Shown here: in pieces, positions 7,601-9,904 of the stretch
Layout: the number at the start of each line of letters is the position of its first letter
How positions within the stretch are numbered: the stretch's first letter is position 1
Assembly (NCBI GenBank): GCA_030740295.1
Contig: JASLXP010000637.1
Location: forward strand, 1-9,904
Reading direction: 5' to 3'
DNA length: 9,904 bases
From: Planctomycetota bacterium
Lineage (GTDB): Bacteria; Planctomycetota; PUPC01; JACPCR01
Notes under the pieces: generated by a model
Told to the model about the DNA's origin: nothing
What the model saw: the letters and a program-made list of their open reading frames with translations, nothing else
Databases searched by the model: none
Program-made: the position numbers and the translations under genes

Positions 7601-8525
7601 CGGCGCTCCCATGCGCAAAGGCTTCCTCCCGCGTGACATCGAGGCCGCCTACGAGGGCAGGAAGGGCGGGCTCTTGTGGACCCTGGACGCAGAAGACGGC
7701 ACGCCCCTTGGGGAATTGGCCCTCCCCGCGCCGCCGGTCTGGGACGGCCTCGCCGCCGCAGGTGGGCACGTCTATCTCCCTCTCAAGGACGGAACCATTC
7801 TCTGTCTCGGCGCATCAGACACAAAGGCCGAGCGGCCGAAATCAGTTCTGCCCGGCGAGTGGGCCAGAATCGCCGAGGAACGGAAGATGGCGCGGCGGAC
7901 CGCTTCCGGGCCCGTGACCCTCTACAAGGATGATTTCGAGTCTCGCAAAGCAGGCAAGGCGCTGCCGGGCGTCAATGGCGCGGACAAGGCCAAGGGCGCG
8001 AAGGTCATCGTCACCGACGCGGTGGCCGCCCAGGGCAAGCACTCCCTCGCGTTCCATGACGCACCAGGACTTCCGTATGGCTGGATGCCATTGCTGGAAA
8101 GGAAGTTCGGCGGCCCAAAAGAAAGAGACTCCGGGACCGTGACGCTTTCGTTTGATGTGATGATGAGCGCGAAGAAACCGGGGCAGCTTACTGTCGCACT
8201 GCGCGACTACACGCAGCGTCCAATCAGGACCCCGTTCACTCTGTTGGTGCTGCCCGGCGGGGTGATCCAGGTCAACGGCAAGAAGGTCAAGGCGCCAAAC
8301 GGCACCTGGTACAACGTGAAGATCGCGTTCGAGCTGGGCAACCGCGACAGCCGAACAGTCAAAGGCACAATCAAAGCAGCCGACGGAGGGAACGAGACCT
8401 TTGAAGTTCCACTTCAGGATCCCAAGTTTTCCACGCTGACCTGGCTGGGTATTTATGCCGGGGCCCAGTCACGAGCGGTGATGTACGTGGATGACGTCAT
8501 GCTGAAAGTGGAGGAGTCACCGTGA
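4665..8525 (+). CDS. Large secreted protein: methyltransferase-like domain, two PQQ-type beta-propellers, ConA-like tail
   Basis: This protein has 1286 residues. Residues 1-25 look like a signal peptide, without a clean AxA cleavage site. Residues 38-132 resemble a class I methyltransferase fold (GLETDPSAVEASRRRF, then NLVNIVVVENGEV, then RALAPGGTALVK). The SAM-binding loop, normally GxGxG-like, reads VNAGSETYEE, so methyl transfer is unlikely. WNQYLHGADNNGVARDS (151-167) opens the first beta-propeller, with strands such as NGCELWRRPL, DGATGEVLSTF and TGGELWSRDF and a CACEIGTMLLGFN segment near 554. A second propeller starts near 619 (WPTYRHDNARSG) and includes DGWVYCLDGQTGDLVWKF. Residues about 1086-1286 (DDFESRKAGK... 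to YVDDVMLKV) look like a ConA-like jelly-roll, a possible sugar-binding module. PQQ-type repeats do not imply PQQ binding. Such fusions occur widely in Planctomycetota and relatives without a known function. It lies between two sulfatases and overlaps the second by 4 bases. Confidence 0.88.
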   Translation: MMKAKPTVYIASFCALAFGTGLSGGELAKALLSTRLTNGVILLVNAGSETYEEAADTGCTVRGLETDPSAVEASRRRFMARGIYGRLSVAGFNGKTLPCIDNLVNIVVVENGEVTRSEVMRALAPGGTALVKTKAGWETHVKPWPPEMGEWNQYLHGADNNGVARDSAGPPERLQWTAGSRYGRVKVLMPSVTSLVTANGRIFTAEDVATVESAAPRKQYVLLARDAFNGCELWRRPLKEWDKEKLGPVKVIPVQLQRLLVAVGDRVYCTDGYDGPVTVFDGATGEVLSTFAGTGNTREIAHANSVIYGIKGQPYAYGVRRRRTEIKDLNIHDVTLYARDEASGKSLWEVVIKGSKGGKEGYIGGTLAIKGNHLTYITRTQLVCRNSRTGGELWSRDFPFWEDMPRKGVLVLAYHNSPPTIVMTDEQIFVAELDRVKAYAVADGALLWEGRTECNYTKNGDLFYAGGLVWNGFLEGLDPATGAVKRKVTQKRIGPMVHPRCYRNRITHKYYINSKTGGTDLLALDGNGEFPSPWMRATCGLAMTPSYGRLYSSPYVCACEIGTMLLGFNCTYTETRDKNKVMVVKPDTRLIKGPAFTSVPNPKSENLPKGSPRNPKSTGWPTYRHDNARSGVTATAIPEQLKVVWKASLPAQATAPVIANGLLLTAVRSMHTLYALDSLSGEPRWQFTADGPVDSAPTCYGRLVLFGSRDGWVYCLDGQTGDLVWKFSDMPEVRLMCAMEQLESAWPVNGSVMVKDGLAYFAAGRNSFLDGGIVVYALDPETGAVVHRRAMAGPYDKKNFPRTQPGFAHRSEGFKSGIFSAEGGNLYIRHQGFKPDLTPISPFDIKQPHLMASTGFLCAAPQHRTYWTIDTELSYGPGKGYDTDGPNGDIIVVAGDVFYEVRGDAPGRHTGKVTDPLKKYRVVSGRARKGRLKRHRDPLRTSPGGPLVPSMGRWDRRWTTHIPMAGHAILVGGKTVAVAGAPMRKGFLPRDIEAAYEGRKGGLLWTLDAEDGTPLGELALPAPPVWDGLAAAGGHVYLPLKDGTILCLGASDTKAERPKSVLPGEWARIAEERKMARRTASGPVTLYKDDFESRKAGKALPGVNGADKAKGAKVIVTDAVAAQGKHSLAFHDAPGLPYGWMPLLERKFGGPKERDSGTVTLSFDVMMSAKKPGQLTVALRDYTQRPIRTPFTLLVLPGGVIQVNGKKVKAPNGTWYNVKIAFELGNRDSRTVKGTIKAADGGNETFEVPLQDPKFSTLTWLGIYAGAQSRAVMYVDDVMLKVEESP
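6464..6516. repeat. Heptamer repeat (AAATCCG/AAATCCA) inserted in frame between propellers
   Basis: AAATCCG occurs twice in tandem at 6464-6477 and AAATCCA twice in tandem at 6503-6516, separated by 25 unrelated bases. It encodes the linker NPKSENLPKGSPRNPKS at about residues 600-617, between the two propellers. Runs of NPKSE/RNPKS (reverse frame GFRI/SDF) are familiar to me from dispersed repeats in environmental bacterial genomes, so this may be a degenerate copy of such an element that kept the frame open. Confidence 0.6.
8510..8516 (+). promoter_or_regulatory. Ribosome-binding site that decides the GTG start of the second sulfatase
   Basis: GGAGGAG at 8510-8516 lies five bases before GTG 8522, inside the last codons of the propeller gene. 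It supports GTG 8522 as the true start. This start also gives a complete signal peptide. Confidence 0.75.
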
Positions 8526-9904
8526 GGTTGCCAGGAACATCTGCCGCAGTCGCACTCGCTGTTGCCGTCGTCATACTCGCAACCCGTGCCGAGGCTGGCA
8601 AGGACGCCAGGCCCGGAAAGCAACCCAATGTGGTTGTCATCCTTTCTGACGATCAACGTGCTGACTATCTGGGCTGCCAGGGCCACCCAATCGTCAAAAC
8701 ACCTAATATTGACGCCCTTGCTGCTGACGGGATTCGCTTCAGTCATGCTTTCGCCACATCCGCTGCCTGCACGCCCAATCGAACCTGTATTCTGACGGGA
8801 CAATACGAACGCAAGCACGGGGTCACTTTTGGATCGGCGAGCAGCCTGAAGCTGGAGGCCTTCGCTGAGACCTATCCCATACAGTTACGGCAAGCTGGAT
8901 ACTACGTCGGCTACGTGGGGAAAAACCATACCCCGGTTGGAAAGTCGGCCAAAGGCCTTGGGTACAAGAGTGGCGTCATGGAAAGCCAATTCGACTACTG
9001 GTATGGCAATCATGGGCACTCCTCGTTCTACCCGAAGCGGAGGCATCCGATTTACAGGAATGCCGCTGCGAACACTCAGATTGAGATTTTCCAGGAAGGA
9101 GCCATGAGCTTCCTGAAGAGTAATCCTGAGTTTGCGGGCACCAAAGACTTTCTCCGGACAAAACCCAAAGACAAACCCTTCTGCCTGCTGGTGAACTTCA
9201 ACGTGCCACATGGGGCCGGAACGGGCTCCATGAAGCAGCTCCCGAATGATCCCGAGCTCTACCGCACAAAATACCGGGATCGGATCAAAGAGATGCCATT
9301 GCCCGAGGCTTATATTGCCAAGCGTGACACTAAGACACCGAAGATTCCACAGCATGTCTACAACGGAAAGTTCCTGCGTGGATACAACTATGTTCAGACC
9401 CCCGAAGCCCTGCGCGAACGTATCGTGCTCACCTGCCAGACCGTGACCGGGATCGATCAACTGGTCGGTGCCGTCATTTCCGAGCTCAAACGCCAGGGCG
9501 AGTACGGCAACACGGTGATTGTCTACACCTCCGATCACGGGCTGCACCACGGAGAGCATGGACTGGGCGGGAAGGTTCTTCTCTATGAAGAATCGATTCG
9601 AGTCCCGTTGATCATTCATGATCCACGCCTGCCCGCGGGCCGCCGCGGGACGGTCGTAGATGAACTTGCTCTATCTATGGACATCGCTCCAACCATTCTG
9701 GAATTGGCCGGCGTGCCCATTCCCGGCGAGGTGCAGGGACGCAGCCTGAAACCCGTCATGAGTAAGGAAGGCAGTCCCTGGCGTGAGGATTTCTTCTGCG
9801 AAAACATGTTTATGGGACAGAATTATCCACGCATCGAAGGCGTACGCAGCAAGGAGTTCAAGTACATCCGCTACTTCGATAAGAAGAAGGACAAGCATCA
9901 TATT
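8522..9904 (+). CDS. Exported S1-family sulfatase, 3' end beyond the window
   Basis: A formylglycine-dependent sulfatase, read as 461 codons without a stop up to the window edge. The start is GTG 8522, overlapping the preceding stop as GTGA, so translation is probably coupled. Residues 1-25 (MRLPGTSAAVALAVAVVILA, then TRAEA) form a signal peptide with probable cleavage after AEA. Key residues are Asp43 and Asp44 (ILSDDQ), the activation motif CTPNR with Cys83 followed by T92-G93, Lys134 and His136 (GKNH), His230 (VPHG), Asp338 and His339 (YTSDHG) and Lys351 (GGKVLLYEESIRVP). The Asp-His metal pair and CTPNR separate it from the first sulfatase (Asp-Asn, CSPSR), so the two are different subfamilies and not a recent duplication. 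It would act in the periplasm or outside the cell. The substrate cannot be read. Sampled G+C is lower than in the propeller gene (bases 9121-9180 have 28 of 60). The missing part is probably short, since the C-terminal subdomain (GVRSKEFKYIRYF) has begun. Confidence 0.95.
   Translation, partial: MRLPGTSAAVALAVAVVILATRAEAGKDARPGKQPNVVVILSDDQRADYLGCQGHPIVKTPNIDALAADGIRFSHAFATSAACTPNRTCILTGQYERKHGVTFGSASSLKLEAFAETYPIQLRQAGYYVGYVGKNHTPVGKSAKGLGYKSGVMESQFDYWYGNHGHSSFYPKRRHPIYRNAAANTQIEIFQEGAMSFLKSNPEFAGTKDFLRTKPKDKPFCLLVNFNVPHGAGTGSMKQLPNDPELYRTKYRDRIKEMPLPEAYIAKRDTKTPKIPQHVYNGKFLRGYNYVQTPEALRERIVLTCQTVTGIDQLVGAVISELKRQGEYGNTVIVYTSDHGLHHGEHGLGGKVLLYEESIRVPLIIHDPRLPAGRRGTVVDELALSMDIAPTILELAGVPIPGEVQGRSLKPVMSKEGSPWREDFFCENMFMGQNYPRIEGVRSKEFKYIRYFDKKKDKHHI

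Noticed and set aside
8885..9619. Minus-strand open frame of 244 codons opposite the second sulfatase
   Set aside because: The plus-strand frame from GTG 8522 is open to the window edge with signal peptide and complete active-site motifs, so the minus frame is an overlap artefact.
1..9904. CRISPR array, tRNA, rRNA or complete insertion sequence
   Set aside because: No regularly spaced repeats, no tRNA cloverleaf or rRNA-like stretch, and no transposase or terminal inverted repeats were seen. The only mobile-element trace is the recombinase remnant.

Overview
The window looks like a piece of a polysaccharide-degrading bacterium of the PVC group (Planctomycetota, Lentisphaerota, Kiritimatiellota or a close relative). 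I infer this from content only: two S1-type sulfatases, a sodium/solute symporter, and a very large secreted protein that joins a methyltransferase-like domain, PQQ-type beta-propellers and a ConA-like tail. That combination is common in those phyla. No rRNA, tRNA or marker gene is present to confirm it.

Left part (1-1068): the 3' end of a tyrosine recombinase, most like integron integrases, survives as a remnant without its N-terminal part. An acidic 209-residue protein of unknown function follows (377-1006). Sampled base composition is lower in G+C here than in the middle of the window (bases 781-840 have 25 G/C of 60; 5161-5220 have 42 of 60). A 13-base near-identical direct repeat brackets the unknown ORF, so this may be an accessory insertion.

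Middle part (1069-3186): a sodium/solute symporter is read on the minus strand, convergent with the unknown ORF. A 447-base intergenic region then separates it from a plus-strand unit. That region holds a perfect 9-base inverted repeat next to the symporter start and a degenerate 20-base tandem repeat next to the sulfatase start. Both are candidate regulatory sites.

Right part (3187-9904): a plus-strand gene run. It starts with a sulfatase that has no signal peptide. The 1286-residue secreted methyltransferase-like/beta-propeller/ConA-like protein follows. A second sulfatase comes last; it has a signal peptide, overlaps the propeller gene by 4 bases (GTGA) and runs off the window end. Both sulfatases keep the cysteine motif converted to formylglycine and the visible metal and catalytic residues.

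Working model (inference): the exported sulfatase removes sulfate from a sulfated glycan outside the cytoplasm and the symporter imports the resulting sugar. The leaderless sulfatase would act inside the cell, or leave it by an unrecognised route. The propeller protein is probably extracytoplasmic and may bind carbohydrate or organise partners; its actual role is unknown. The most unusual points are the methyltransferase-like domain with a degraded SAM-binding loop, a short AT-rich heptamer repeat inserted in frame between its two propellers, and the mixed localisation of the two sulfatases.
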